64,000 nucleotides of DNA from Niallia circulans NBRC 13626 (lineage in GTDB: Bacteria; Bacillota; Bacilli; Bacillales; Cytobacillaceae), in assembly GCF_001591585.1 (NCBI RefSeq), contig NZ_BCVE01000020.1:21232-85231 (forward strand), read 5' to 3'. This document shows, piece by piece, positions 19,575 to 28,479 of the stretch. The notes under the pieces were generated by a model, which was given only the letters and a program-made list of their open reading frames with translations, was not told the DNA's origin and ran no database searches. Both the position numbers and the translations under genes were made by a program. The stretch's first letter is position 1; the number at the start of each line of letters is the position of its first letter.

Positions 19575-20699
19575 TTAAATAAATGGATTAGCATATACCT
19601 TCTTAGAAATTAAATGTTGATTAATCACTGTTTCGTTTAAGTCGAACCCAATGCCGGCTCCTTTTGGTACTTCTATTTTTCCTGGCGTAGACAATGTGAC
19701 TTCTGGACAAATAATATCTTTTTTCCAGTATCGATTCGATGCAGATGTATCCCCAGCAATAGTAAATGCCGGAAGGGAGGTTATCGCGATATTATGCGCT
19801 CTTCCGATTCCGCCTTCCAGCATGCCGCCGCACCATACAGGAATATCGTGTTTTTTACATACATCATGTATTTTCTTTGCTTCCGTCAAACCGCCGACAC
19901 GGCCAATTTTAATATTTATTATCTTACAGCTTCCTAATTCAATCGCTTTTCGAGCATCTTCTACAGAATGAATACTTTCATCCAAACATATAGGTGTTGC
20001 GAGCTCACTTTGCAAAATAGAATGGTCAATAATATCATCATATGCTAATGGCTGTTCAATCATCATCAACTTAAGTGGATCTAATTCTTTGATTCGCTCA
20101 ATATCTGCTAATGTATAGGCAGAATTCGCATCTGCCATTAGCGGGATGTCATAGCCAAAGGTTTGTCTTATTTTTGCTAAAGGCTCTAAGTCATAGCCAG
20201 GTTTAATTTTCACTTTTATCTTTTTATAGCCCTCGTTCAAAAAGCGTTCCACTTTTGTTAAAAGCATATCAGTAGTTGGTTCGATTCCAATACTTACCCC
20301 TACATCAATCGACGTTTGAACACCTCCAAGCGCTTTTGAAAGAGAAATACCTTGCTGCTTACTATATAAATCCCATATTGCTCCTTCTAAAGCAGCTTTT
20401 GCCATATTATTTCTTCTGATTGGAGCGAATCTTTTTGTAACTTCATCTGGATGCGTTATCTCGTCTTTTAACAAGAGGGGAATCAAAAACTCGTTTAGCA
20501 TATAGATAACAGTTCCAGTTGTTTCCTCACTATAAGTAGGATCAGGTAAAGCGACAGACTCTCCATACCCAATGTGCTCTCCACTATATATTTTAATGAT
20601 AAGAAAATCCTTTTCTAACAGTTCGCCAAAACTTGTCTTAAACGGACTAACCAGGGGCATTTTTACATGTTGGACTTCGATTTTATCAATTTTCACCAT
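19575..20699 (-). CDS. N-succinylamino acid racemase / o-succinylbenzoate synthase family (enolase superfamily)
   Basis: 374 residues of the MenC/NSAR group. All catalytic residues are present: K162-x-K164 in IKVKIKPG, metal ligands D190 (MADANSAY), E215 (MIEQPLAYDD) and D240 (CLDESIHS), and K264 (INIKIGRVGG). The family can be bifunctional for menaquinone synthesis and N-succinylamino acid racemisation. No other men gene is nearby, while the next two genes are the succinyltransferase and a deacylase, so racemisation in a D-to-L amino acid pathway is favoured. ATG at 20699 follows AAGGACGTGAA. Confidence 0.9.
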   Translation of the reverse strand: MVKIDKIEVQHVKMPLVSPFKTSFGELLEKDFLIIKIYSGEHIGYGESVALPDPTYSEETTGTVIYMLNEFLIPLLLKDEITHPDEVTKRFAPIRRNNMAKAALEGAIWDLYSKQQGISLSKALGGVQTSIDVGVSIGIEPTTDMLLTKVERFLNEGYKKIKVKIKPGYDLEPLAKIRQTFGYDIPLMADANSAYTLADIERIKELDPLKLMMIEQPLAYDDIIDHSILQSELATPICLDESIHSVEDARKAIELGSCKIINIKIGRVGGLTEAKKIHDVCKKHDIPVWCGGMLEGGIGRAHNIAITSLPAFTIAGDTSASNRYWKKDIICPEVTLSTPGKIEVPKGAGIGFDLNETVINQHLISKKVYANPFI

Positions 20700-20807
20700 T
20701 TCACGTCCTTCTCGTCTAGTATCATTCTTCTATTTTAATAGTAATTTGGATTATTGGTAGAAATTTATTTAAAAAATCGAAATATCTACTAAAAATTTTT
20801 TAACATA

Positions 20808-21126
20808 AATGAAGTGGGACAAACAAAATATATAATAAATTAAGTCGAACAATCTCTAATTTAGTAGCGAAACCAACTCGTTCCATCATTTTTTTTAAAG
20901 AATATATAATTATTAGGAAATACAAAGCAGCTTGAATACACGGAGACTCCTATGGGAGATTCGAGAAATCCCAAGCCCTGCTGGAAGCTTGGCACTCGCC
21001 CCATGGAAAGCGAAGTGTATTCAGGCTGCGGAACCTTTTTTCTAAAATTAATAAAACCCCGAACAATTATACGAACTTTTCTTAGTATGTACGTATAATT
21101 ACGCGGGGTTATTTGGTTGAGAATTC
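20808..21126. repeat. Interspersed intergenic element, full copy A
   Basis: Fills most of the 427-base gap between the racemase gene and the AraC-type gene. From left: GTGGGACAAACAAAAT end; AT-rich part; a module with GGAGACTCCTATGGGAG ... CCCCATGGAAAGCGAAGTG, recognisable as a common Bacillaceae intergenic repeat, flanked by arms GCAGCTTGAATACAC / GTGTATTCAGGCTGC; then a terminator-like hairpin and the segment ATTTGGTTGAGAATTCTTATG. Related, shorter copies lie near 35,400 and 36,500. No coding capacity seen. Confidence 0.65.
21050..21112 (-). terminator. Terminator of the AraC-type gene (hairpin of element copy A)
   Basis: Minus strand AACCCCGCGTAATTATACG pairs with CGTATAATTGTTCGGGGTT, followed by TTATTAATTTT. 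It begins 15 bases after the stop codon. Confidence 0.75.
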
Positions 21127-23361
21127 TTATGTTTTAGCCATTTTATTGATAACATATTTTCCTGGTGTTATTCCTTCATGCTGCTTAAAAATCCTAATAA
21201 AAGTATTCACATTTTTACAGCCAACCATTTCGCCAACCTCGGATACCATATATTTACCTGATTCCAATAAAATTTTTGATTTTTCTACCTTTAATTGATT
21301 TACATAATTTTTAAACGAGGATTTTAAATGATCTTTAATCAACTTGCTAACATAGGATTCACTTAATTGAAAATGATCTGCTACTTCCCCTAAAGATAGA
21401 TCGCTTGTGTAATTTTCTTGAATATAACGAAGAACATTTTCTACAGTGGAAAGTTTAATGGAATGTTTTTCTTCTAAAAGTAACATTAACTCATTGAATA
21501 TATCGATGAAGGTGTTCTTTAGTATCTCGATATCTGTACTGTTTAAATGAAAGAATAGAGCTTTATTATCCTTTAAAAAATCGCTAAAAGACAGATTACA
21601 TTTATTCAAGATTCTCTTTATCGTATTGATGAGAGCATTTCGAAAATCATAAATATTATAGATATCCATGCTTTCTTCTCTAAAATTTGTTTCAACTATC
21701 TCATTTATCAACTTCTTGGCATACTTCAGCTCTCTTTTCTGCATAAAATTTATTAAAATGCTTTCCGTTTCTACACTATAGGAATAATCCTTCCCAGATG
21801 ATAATGAAATATGGTTGCTGCATAGAGATTTTGTATCAATAAAAGAATATTTCTGTTCCATAAGTTGAAAGGAAGTTTTAAATATTTTTGGTAATTCTAT
21901 TAACGATGAAAAGGCTTGCGAGAGGGTAAAAACGATTTCTACTCCTAATTCTTGCTCTATCCTCCCAATCATTCGATGTAAAACATCTAATATTAGGTGC
22001 TGATTTTTTTCTGCAAAAAACAAACAAAAATGTTTATAATCAATGGGAAAAGAAATAAATTTTTGATTGGTTTCTTTTTCATTAAATAAAGCTAATACTT
22101 TTTTTCTTAATGTTAAAATATTCCCTTCACTTAAATTGGATTCCCATTCAGAAATCCCCTGCATGGATATAATCACAAGAATTCCACCTTGACAGAATGG
22201 ATCTAATTGGAGGAGTTTCAACCTTCTCTCCATATTCTGCTTATCATAATTTTCATAAATAATGTTTTTGAGAAAGTTTTCTTGCAAATCAACTAATGAG
22301 CTTTGTTGGAGCTGTACTAAGTTTTGATTGGTTTTATTGATAGTATGAATTTTAGAGATAATATAATCCAACTCATTTTTTATATAACTGTCCGAACTAT
22401 TCTTTTCCTCTCCACTTTTAATATTTTTGATAATTTCTTCAATGGGTGAATAAGATTTTCTGCTTAAGGTGGTAGTTAGAACAAAACCTAACAAAAGGAG
22501 CACAAACAAAATTACTCCGATACTTGTAAGGGTATGAATGGGTAATCCAATTCCTGTATGTACATTCGTTATATATAAATAATGAATAGTTGGTATCGCA
22601 TTGGAACGTTTTTGATAGCCATTGTATTGATTAACCGAACGATAAACAATTTGATTTTCATGGGTTTTTTTCACCGGTAAAAAACTAGCAAGTACGTTTT
22701 CTCCCTTTATGGTAGTAGAGGCTAAGGCAGACTTATTAACAATCGCAAGAATACTATTCGTATCTGGTAAATTGCTCGTTAATAAGTCCTTTTTCTCCCA
22801 CACAATGAAAAAATAAAGATATTGCTTTTCCTGCTGATAATAGATTTTATTGACAATAACCAGTTTATCTTTGGCGTCATAACACTGTAAATCATTGTTT
22901 CCTTTTGAATCCATAAAAGCTTCTAATTCTGTGAAATTTTCATCCATGTGAATAAATTTCATATAGTCTTTAAACAAAAAATAACCATCTGAACTAGTTA
23001 CATCTGTCCCATAATCTTTTAAAACAGCAAGATTAAAACCTAACTGATCATTTGAAAAATGATTGCCTGTTAACTCATTAAACAATTTACTATATATACT
23101 ATAATTAAACTGATTTTCCTTTAAAAATTCTGCAATAACATCTTGCTGGGATAACAGCTTGACTACATTTAAGGAAACATCTAGGCGATAGTCAATTATA
23201 TTACTTTCTCTTTCCAAAAACATTTCATTTAATTTATTTATTTCTAGCCGATTTTGGGAATATTCTTGCGAGATTGTCACAAATAAAATAATAGAAGTAT
23301 AGATAATGATAACCACGGAGAATGATAGAAATAATTTCTTAAAAATAGTTTTCCGAAACAT
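21127..23361 (-). CDS. Membrane-anchored AraC-family transcriptional regulator (YesS/YtdP type)
   Basis: 744 residues. A membrane helix at 9-30 (KLFLSFSVVIIIYTSIILFV), an extracytoplasmic sensor-like region of about 240 residues, a second helix near 278-300 (SIGVILFVLLLLGFVLTTTL), a cytoplasmic linker of about 340 residues, and a C-terminal double helix-turn-helix AraC domain (LRYIQENYTSDLSLGEVADH ... VSEVGEMVGCKNVNTFIRIF, about 645-738). Such proteins regulate neighbouring CUT1 sugar importers in bacilli, so it likely controls the mannosidase/ABC operon just upstream. GAGGGGG precedes the ATG. Its last codons coincide with the end of repeat copy A. Confidence 0.88.
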   Translation of the reverse strand: MFRKTIFKKLFLSFSVVIIIYTSIILFVTISQEYSQNRLEINKLNEMFLERESNIIDYRLDVSLNVVKLLSQQDVIAEFLKENQFNYSIYSKLFNELTGNHFSNDQLGFNLAVLKDYGTDVTSSDGYFLFKDYMKFIHMDENFTELEAFMDSKGNNDLQCYDAKDKLVIVNKIYYQQEKQYLYFFIVWEKKDLLTSNLPDTNSILAIVNKSALASTTIKGENVLASFLPVKKTHENQIVYRSVNQYNGYQKRSNAIPTIHYLYITNVHTGIGLPIHTLTSIGVILFVLLLLGFVLTTTLSRKSYSPIEEIIKNIKSGEEKNSSDSYIKNELDYIISKIHTINKTNQNLVQLQQSSLVDLQENFLKNIIYENYDKQNMERRLKLLQLDPFCQGGILVIISMQGISEWESNLSEGNILTLRKKVLALFNEKETNQKFISFPIDYKHFCLFFAEKNQHLILDVLHRMIGRIEQELGVEIVFTLSQAFSSLIELPKIFKTSFQLMEQKYSFIDTKSLCSNHISLSSGKDYSYSVETESILINFMQKRELKYAKKLINEIVETNFREESMDIYNIYDFRNALINTIKRILNKCNLSFSDFLKDNKALFFHLNSTDIEILKNTFIDIFNELMLLLEEKHSIKLSTVENVLRYIQENYTSDLSLGEVADHFQLSESYVSKLIKDHLKSSFKNYVNQLKVEKSKILLESGKYMVSEVGEMVGCKNVNTFIRIFKQHEGITPGKYVINKMAKT

Positions 23362-23390
23362 AATATCCCCCTCTTTTTGTTATTATTCCA

Positions 23391-23396
23391 ATTATA
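23391..23396 (-). promoter_or_regulatory. Candidate -10 box of the AraC-type regulator
   Basis: TATAAT on the minus strand 30 bases before the ATG; TTGTTT lies 19 bases upstream, a long spacer. Confidence 0.35.
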
Positions 23397-23460
23397 TTTT
23401 CTAAGTTATAATAAAAAACAATATTTAGAAGAGGTATGTAAACTTATGGTATAAAGATGA

Positions 23461-23493
23461 TTAATAGGTGGGAATAAGCCTTCCACCTATTAA
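23461..23493 (-). terminator. Perfect 11-bp hairpin after the mannosidase operon
   Basis: TTAATAGGTGG and CCACCTATTAA enclose 11 bases, 23 bases past the mannosidase stop. The following minus-strand tract (TCATCTTTATA) is a poor U-run, so it may be a weak terminator, an mRNA 3' stabiliser, or an operator for the regulator gene downstream. Confidence 0.55.
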
Positions 23494-23516
23494 CCGCTAA
23501 AAAAAAATGATTAGCT

Positions 23517-26500
23517 TTATACAATACGTATTGTTTTTATTTCATAGGGACTTAACTCCAATGTAATATTTCCCTCTATATCCACAGGAGGTTCCATGTC
23601 TTTCTCCAGCAAATTTGTTTCATTCCATTGTCGACAATCAAATAATGGTTCTAAAGTTAGCACTCTATTACTTCCTAGGTGGTCATGCACTCGTAATATA
23701 ATCCCTTGACCATTTTCCGCCGCTTTAACAGCATCGATGTATACGCTTTCTTCTGTATGCCATTTAAATAGTCTCCGATTCACTTGATTCCCTTTTAGTA
23801 CAGATAATGGCTGATTTAGAGCCCAAGCTTCTTCAACCGTTCTTCCATCTACGAAATCTCCTGTATGTGGTAGAAGACTATACGTAAATTCATGCATTCC
23901 TATATCAGCTGATGGGTCTGGATATATTCCCCCTTTTAATAAGGTAATTCTCATTGTTTGGTCTTTTATATCATGCCCGTACTTACAGTCATTAAGTATA
24001 CTGACTCCATAATCCCTTTGTGAATAGTCCACCCACTGGTGTGCTACTGTCTCGAATTTCGCCAGATCCCAGCTGGTATTCCAATGTGTAGGTCGCTGAA
24101 CATTACCATATTGTATATCATACGTTGCAACAGTATTGCGAATATCGACATCAAATCCTGCTTTCAGTAATTGTTCCCTTTCTTTCCAATCTGCCTTTGT
24201 AATAAAATCTATTCGACGTGAATGTTTATAAACCTGCATATATTGAATAATTCTCGAAGTACCAAATGAATAAACAAATTCAACCTTTGCGTATAGGTTG
24301 TTTTGTTCTTTAATGGTAATCGATTCTGCGGCTAACTCGTTATACTTTTCTTGATAAAATATGTCGATATCCCATGCATTAAAGTTCATTGGTTTATCTT
24401 CAAATAATTGAAGCCTGTTCCCAAAGCCATTTTCTTTAAGTACTTCGCGATGATACTGTTTATCATAAATGCTAATTAACTGTCCTTTCTCATTCCAGCG
24501 AATTAGATAATTATTCGTATCTATACCGCTTTCTACTGCTTTTATAAAAGGAGCTTCCACTCTTTTTACTTCCATCGGCTCAAATTTCAGAATACAAGTT
24601 CCGAAAGCTGGAATAGTCGGTGTCTGGACAAGATATCCTTCTTCACACGGCACTGCTTCCAATTCTTCTCCAGAATCCGTTAAAAATTTGCCAGATTCCT
24701 TTTTTTCAATTATTACCAATTCCTTTCTTACCCAGCCGGCCGAGTTAAAGACAGTCCATTGATTTATTGCTGCATCATCTAACCGTGCTAAGAGTTGGGT
24801 AGAGCTTTCCATCGCTTCTTCTATCTCTACCTTATGATCTTGATAAACTTCTTTTATAGATGAACCAGGAATAATATCATGAAATTGGTTACGCAATAAC
24901 ACTTCCCATATATTCGTTATTTCTTCCTTTGGATAATGAATTCCTTTTGAGACTTGTACAGCTGAATACAAAATTTCTAGTTCTCTTAAAGTTAACTCTA
25001 ATCTGCGATTCATTTTTTTGACAAAGGCTTGAGATGTATAGGTTCCTCGATGATATTCTAAATATAATTCCCCATCCCATGTATGAACGTAATTATCTGC
25101 AGAATCAATAGTGTCATGAAGCTGTTGAAAAAATTCATCCGCACGCCCTGTTTTCACATGTGGAAGACCCGGGATTTTATCCATACGACGGCGATTTTCT
25201 AACATATCTCTTGTGACTCCACCGCCACCGTCTCCATACCCATACGATATAAGCAGTTGTTTATTTACATCTTTATTCCGATAAGCTTTATAGCTGCCTA
25301 ACACTGTTTCTGGTTCCAACTGTCCATTATAAGTATAAAACCAGCGAGATGCCCATTGATTATCTACTAAGTCTTTTCCTGGTTCTGGTGTAGTAATAAA
25401 ATGGGTTAACACCTCTGATCCATCTATCCCCCGCCAGACAAAAGTATCATGTGGCATCCGGTTGTATTGATTCCAGCTTATTTTTGTCGTCATAAATGTA
25501 TCTATCCCACTCTTTTTTAAAATCTGAGGCAATGCCCATGAATAACCAAAAACATCTGGCAGCCATAGATAGTGGACATCTTTATGGAATTCTTTTTTTA
25601 TAAATTGTGTTCCATGGAGAATTTGCCGAGTTAGTGATTCGCCAGATGGTATATTACAATCAGCTTCCAGCCACATAGCACCATCTATTTCCCAACGGCC
25701 CTCTTTTATTCTATTTTTTATTTGTTCATAAATCTCCGGATAATCTTCTTTTATATATTGATAGAGTTGGGGCTGAGTTTGTAAAAAGATATAGTCTGGA
25801 TATTGCTTCATTAACTGTAGAACAGTCGAAAAACTACGTGCGGCTTTCTCTCTTGTATGCTTCAGTCTCCATAACCAAGCGACATCAATATGGGTATGAC
25901 CAATCGCGGTGATTGTCACTAACTCGCGCTTTTCTAAAGCGTCTATTCCTTTTTGCAAATTATCATTAGCTAACTTTATACTTTTATAAAAAGCAGGACT
26001 CCCTGGATAGGACCAGTCGATATATTTCATGGTTTTTTCTAATAAAGGCAAAAGTTCATATCGTTTTGGGTCATCCTCCTTTAATTGTTTAATCGTTTTT
26101 AAAATACAATCTGCGGTAAAATATAAATCATCACATTCTTCATTTAAAATTGCATATTCAGCCATCTTAAATGTATGTGATTGGATTTGCTCAGGTCCAC
26201 CACCTTCCAATCCGGACCATAATTTCAAGGAAAGTGTTACTTCCTTTCCGTAATAACCAGGGTCAAGAAAGACTTCTTTATGATTAGAGTCAACGCCTTG
26301 GTATGGTTGGTCGTCCACAAAAAGCAAGGATTCAAATCCGGAGTTATAGCCGCCACCTGTTCGACCAAAGTCCAATAGTAAGACTATTCTTCCATCTGAT
26401 TTAGGAACTTTAAACGTTGTTTGAATCCATAAATAATAGTCCCTTCCTTCCCAAATATCGCCTAACGAAAAGTCTTGCCACTCAGTCGAAATACTAGGTG

Positions 26501-26624
26501 GATATTTCTCTGCTCCTTTTATGCTTTCTTTTGCTTTCCAATTGTTAAGACTTTGTCTTTCCATGTATCGGTAAGGATTTAATTCTTTCATTCTAGCTTC
26601 TAATTTTTCGATTGTATAAAACAT
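23517..26624 (-). CDS. Alpha-mannosidase, glycoside hydrolase family 38
   Basis: 1035 residues without a signal peptide, so cytoplasmic. An N-terminal beta domain is followed by the GH38 catalytic core: GHTHIDVAWLWR (242-253) supplies zinc ligands and LPDVFGYS (355-362) the nucleophile Asp357; MWLEADCNIPSGESL and QFHDIIPGSSIKEVY are further GH38 blocks; C-terminal beta domains end the protein. Hydrolyses alpha-mannosides, probably oligosaccharides brought in by the ABC importer encoded upstream. Substrate linkage cannot be read from sequence. It begins six bases after the MalG-type permease stop, so it is the last gene of the operon. Confidence 0.93.
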   Translation of the reverse strand: MFYTIEKLEARMKELNPYRYMERQSLNNWKAKESIKGAEKYPPSISTEWQDFSLGDIWEGRDYYLWIQTTFKVPKSDGRIVLLLDFGRTGGGYNSGFESLLFVDDQPYQGVDSNHKEVFLDPGYYGKEVTLSLKLWSGLEGGGPEQIQSHTFKMAEYAILNEECDDLYFTADCILKTIKQLKEDDPKRYELLPLLEKTMKYIDWSYPGSPAFYKSIKLANDNLQKGIDALEKRELVTITAIGHTHIDVAWLWRLKHTREKAARSFSTVLQLMKQYPDYIFLQTQPQLYQYIKEDYPEIYEQIKNRIKEGRWEIDGAMWLEADCNIPSGESLTRQILHGTQFIKKEFHKDVHYLWLPDVFGYSWALPQILKKSGIDTFMTTKISWNQYNRMPHDTFVWRGIDGSEVLTHFITTPEPGKDLVDNQWASRWFYTYNGQLEPETVLGSYKAYRNKDVNKQLLISYGYGDGGGGVTRDMLENRRRMDKIPGLPHVKTGRADEFFQQLHDTIDSADNYVHTWDGELYLEYHRGTYTSQAFVKKMNRRLELTLRELEILYSAVQVSKGIHYPKEEITNIWEVLLRNQFHDIIPGSSIKEVYQDHKVEIEEAMESSTQLLARLDDAAINQWTVFNSAGWVRKELVIIEKKESGKFLTDSGEELEAVPCEEGYLVQTPTIPAFGTCILKFEPMEVKRVEAPFIKAVESGIDTNNYLIRWNEKGQLISIYDKQYHREVLKENGFGNRLQLFEDKPMNFNAWDIDIFYQEKYNELAAESITIKEQNNLYAKVEFVYSFGTSRIIQYMQVYKHSRRIDFITKADWKEREQLLKAGFDVDIRNTVATYDIQYGNVQRPTHWNTSWDLAKFETVAHQWVDYSQRDYGVSILNDCKYGHDIKDQTMRITLLKGGIYPDPSADIGMHEFTYSLLPHTGDFVDGRTVEEAWALNQPLSVLKGNQVNRRLFKWHTEESVYIDAVKAAENGQGIILRVHDHLGSNRVLTLEPLFDCRQWNETNLLEKDMEPPVDIEGNITLELSPYEIKTIRIV

Positions 26625-26630
26625 AGCACC

Positions 26631-27461
26631 CTATCCTTTCGTAGCTCCACCTAAACTGAAGCCCTTTGACATAAAATTTTGTGAAATTGTATACAAAATA
26701 ACGACAGGCAATGTATACATTACCGAAAATGCTGCCAATCTGCCGTAATTAACCATTCCAAAGTTTCCGAAAAATTGAAAGATCGTTACAGAAGCCGGCA
26801 GCTTTTCTGGACTTTGAATGAGGATATAAGGAACAAAATAATTTCCCCAGCTGCCTGTAAAAGTAAAGATAGCAACTGTGAATATTCCGGGAAGCATTAA
26901 GGGAGCAACAATTTTTTTTATTCCTTGAAAGATAGATGCTCCATCGACCCAGGCTGATTCTTCTAAATCCAAGGGAATAGAATCCATAAAATTCTTCATC
27001 ATCCAAATACCATATGGCAAGGAAGAAGCTGTTAAAAAAAGCGTCATCGCTATCAAGGAATCTTGAAATTTCAAATAAAGAAATAACTGAAACACCGGTA
27101 CAATAACGGCTGTCATTGGTAAGGAAGTCATGAACAAAATGGTCATCATAAAACTATTTTTATATTTTAATGTATACCTAGACAATGGATAAGCAGCCAG
27201 CACACATAAAATCACAACCAACAATGCCTGTGAAGTCGATATTCCTATTCCAATAAAAAACGAACGCAAAATCGCAGCTTCAGATAATATTGACTTAAAG
27301 TTGTCTAAGGTTATCTTTTCTGGCATCTTCAGTGCCTGAATTGCCCCTGGATCCACTGATGCAAATAGCATCCATAATAACGGCAGCAAAAACAAAATTG
27401 CCAGAATAGACAGGATTAAATAATGAATAAGTTTTTCCACTCTATATCCTTTTTGAACCAA
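26631..27461 (-). CDS. CUT1 carbohydrate ABC transporter permease (MalG type)
   Basis: 276 residues with six membrane segments, starting LIHYLILSILAILFLLPLLWMLF, and the EAA loop contacting the ATPase: EESAWVDGASIFQGIKKIVAPL. Pairs with the MalF-type permease 10 bases upstream. The first possible start is a TTG at 27461; a GTG seven codons later (VEKLIHYL) behind AAAGGA is an equally good alternative. No ATPase gene is in the operon, so a shared ATPase such as MsmX is likely used (known for bacilli; inference here). Confidence 0.92.
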   Translation of the reverse strand: MVQKGYRVEKLIHYLILSILAILFLLPLLWMLFASVDPGAIQALKMPEKITLDNFKSILSEAAILRSFFIGIGISTSQALLVVILCVLAAYPLSRYTLKYKNSFMMTILFMTSLPMTAVIVPVFQLFLYLKFQDSLIAMTLFLTASSLPYGIWMMKNFMDSIPLDLEESAWVDGASIFQGIKKIVAPLMLPGIFTVAIFTFTGSWGNYFVPYILIQSPEKLPASVTIFQFFGNFGMVNYGRLAAFSVMYTLPVVILYTISQNFMSKGFSLGGATKG

Positions 27462-27471
27462 CTCACTTCAC

Positions 27472-28380
27472 CTACACTTTCACTTTCAAGGTTTTCATAT
27501 ATATGAAGCTGGCAATTGCACCCAATACTAATAACACAAAGGAAATCGCTGTCCCATAGCCTAACTGATAACTGACAAATGCCTGTTTATACATAAATAC
27601 AGGAAGCGTTGCTGTACTTACACCTGGACCTCCTCCAGTCATTGTATAAATTAAAGCAAATACTCCAAGTGTTTGCAGCGTAACTAACATCATATTTGTG
27701 GCGATTGTTCCTTTTACCATAGGGATGGTGATATAGCGAATAACCTGAAATCGACTGGCACCATCCATAATGGCTGCTTCTTCCACATCTTTTGGAATAT
27801 CGTCTAAAGCTGCTTGAAATACCATCATGGAGAAAGCAGTTCCTCTCCACATATTCGCAATCACAACACTCACCATTGGGAAAGTAAATAGCCAGGCAAT
27901 CGGTTTAATATCAAAAAGACTCAACAGCCAATTAGCAGTTCCGCTTTCACCAAGAAATGCCACCCAGCAAAATGCTACCACAACTTCTGGAGTTACCCAG
28001 GCGGCAATTATGATTAAACCAACAATTCTTCTAAATGTTTTATTTTTCTCTTTCATTAAAAAGGCGATCAAAAAGCCAAAGAAACATTGTCCGAGCACCG
28101 CTGAGAAAAAAACAAAAACAATTGTATTCCACACACTGACACGGAAGTCGGGATCTTGAAACATCCGGGTAAAGTTTTCAAATCCTACAAACCTTAGCTG
28201 ACTAGCTTCTGCACCAGTCAGAGCTAAGTTTGTAAATGAAAAAAGTAATGTTAATAGCATCGGCCCAATGAAAAATATCAATAATAAAAGCCAGGTCGGA
28301 GCGAGAAAAATAGCTGCCTTAACATGATCCGACTGTCCTTTTCGTTTCGGCTTTTTTCCTAATACTGCTTCCAATTTCAT
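27472..28380 (-). CDS. CUT1 carbohydrate ABC transporter permease (MalF type)
   Basis: 302 residues with six membrane helices (AAIFLAPTWLLLLIFFIGPM; VFVFFSAVLGQCFFGFLIAF; IVGLIIIAAWVTPEVVVAFC) and the EAA loop EEAAIMDGASRFQVIRYITIPM. Start at the ATG at 28380 (MKLEAVLGKK); AAAGGTGGG lies close to it and is better spaced for a TTG two codons later, so the exact start is uncertain. Transcribed after the solute-binding protein gene and before the MalG partner. Confidence 0.92.
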   Translation of the reverse strand: MKLEAVLGKKPKRKGQSDHVKAAIFLAPTWLLLLIFFIGPMLLTLLFSFTNLALTGAEASQLRFVGFENFTRMFQDPDFRVSVWNTIVFVFFSAVLGQCFFGFLIAFLMKEKNKTFRRIVGLIIIAAWVTPEVVVAFCWVAFLGESGTANWLLSLFDIKPIAWLFTFPMVSVVIANMWRGTAFSMMVFQAALDDIPKDVEEAAIMDGASRFQVIRYITIPMVKGTIATNMMLVTLQTLGVFALIYTMTGGGPGVSTATLPVFMYKQAFVSYQLGYGTAISFVLLVLGAIASFIYMKTLKVKV

Positions 28381-28479
28381 CCCACCTTTAAAAAGGTTAT
28401 CACTATAACAACAGGTGATGACCATACAAGGAATGGGAGTAAATTTCCCTGCTGGTCAAGTGTTCAGCCTTTTGTACAG

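Noticed and set aside
23461..23493. Classical Rho-independent terminator after the mannosidase
   Set aside because: The stem is perfect but the U-tract is poor, so it is listed only as a hairpin of moderate confidence.
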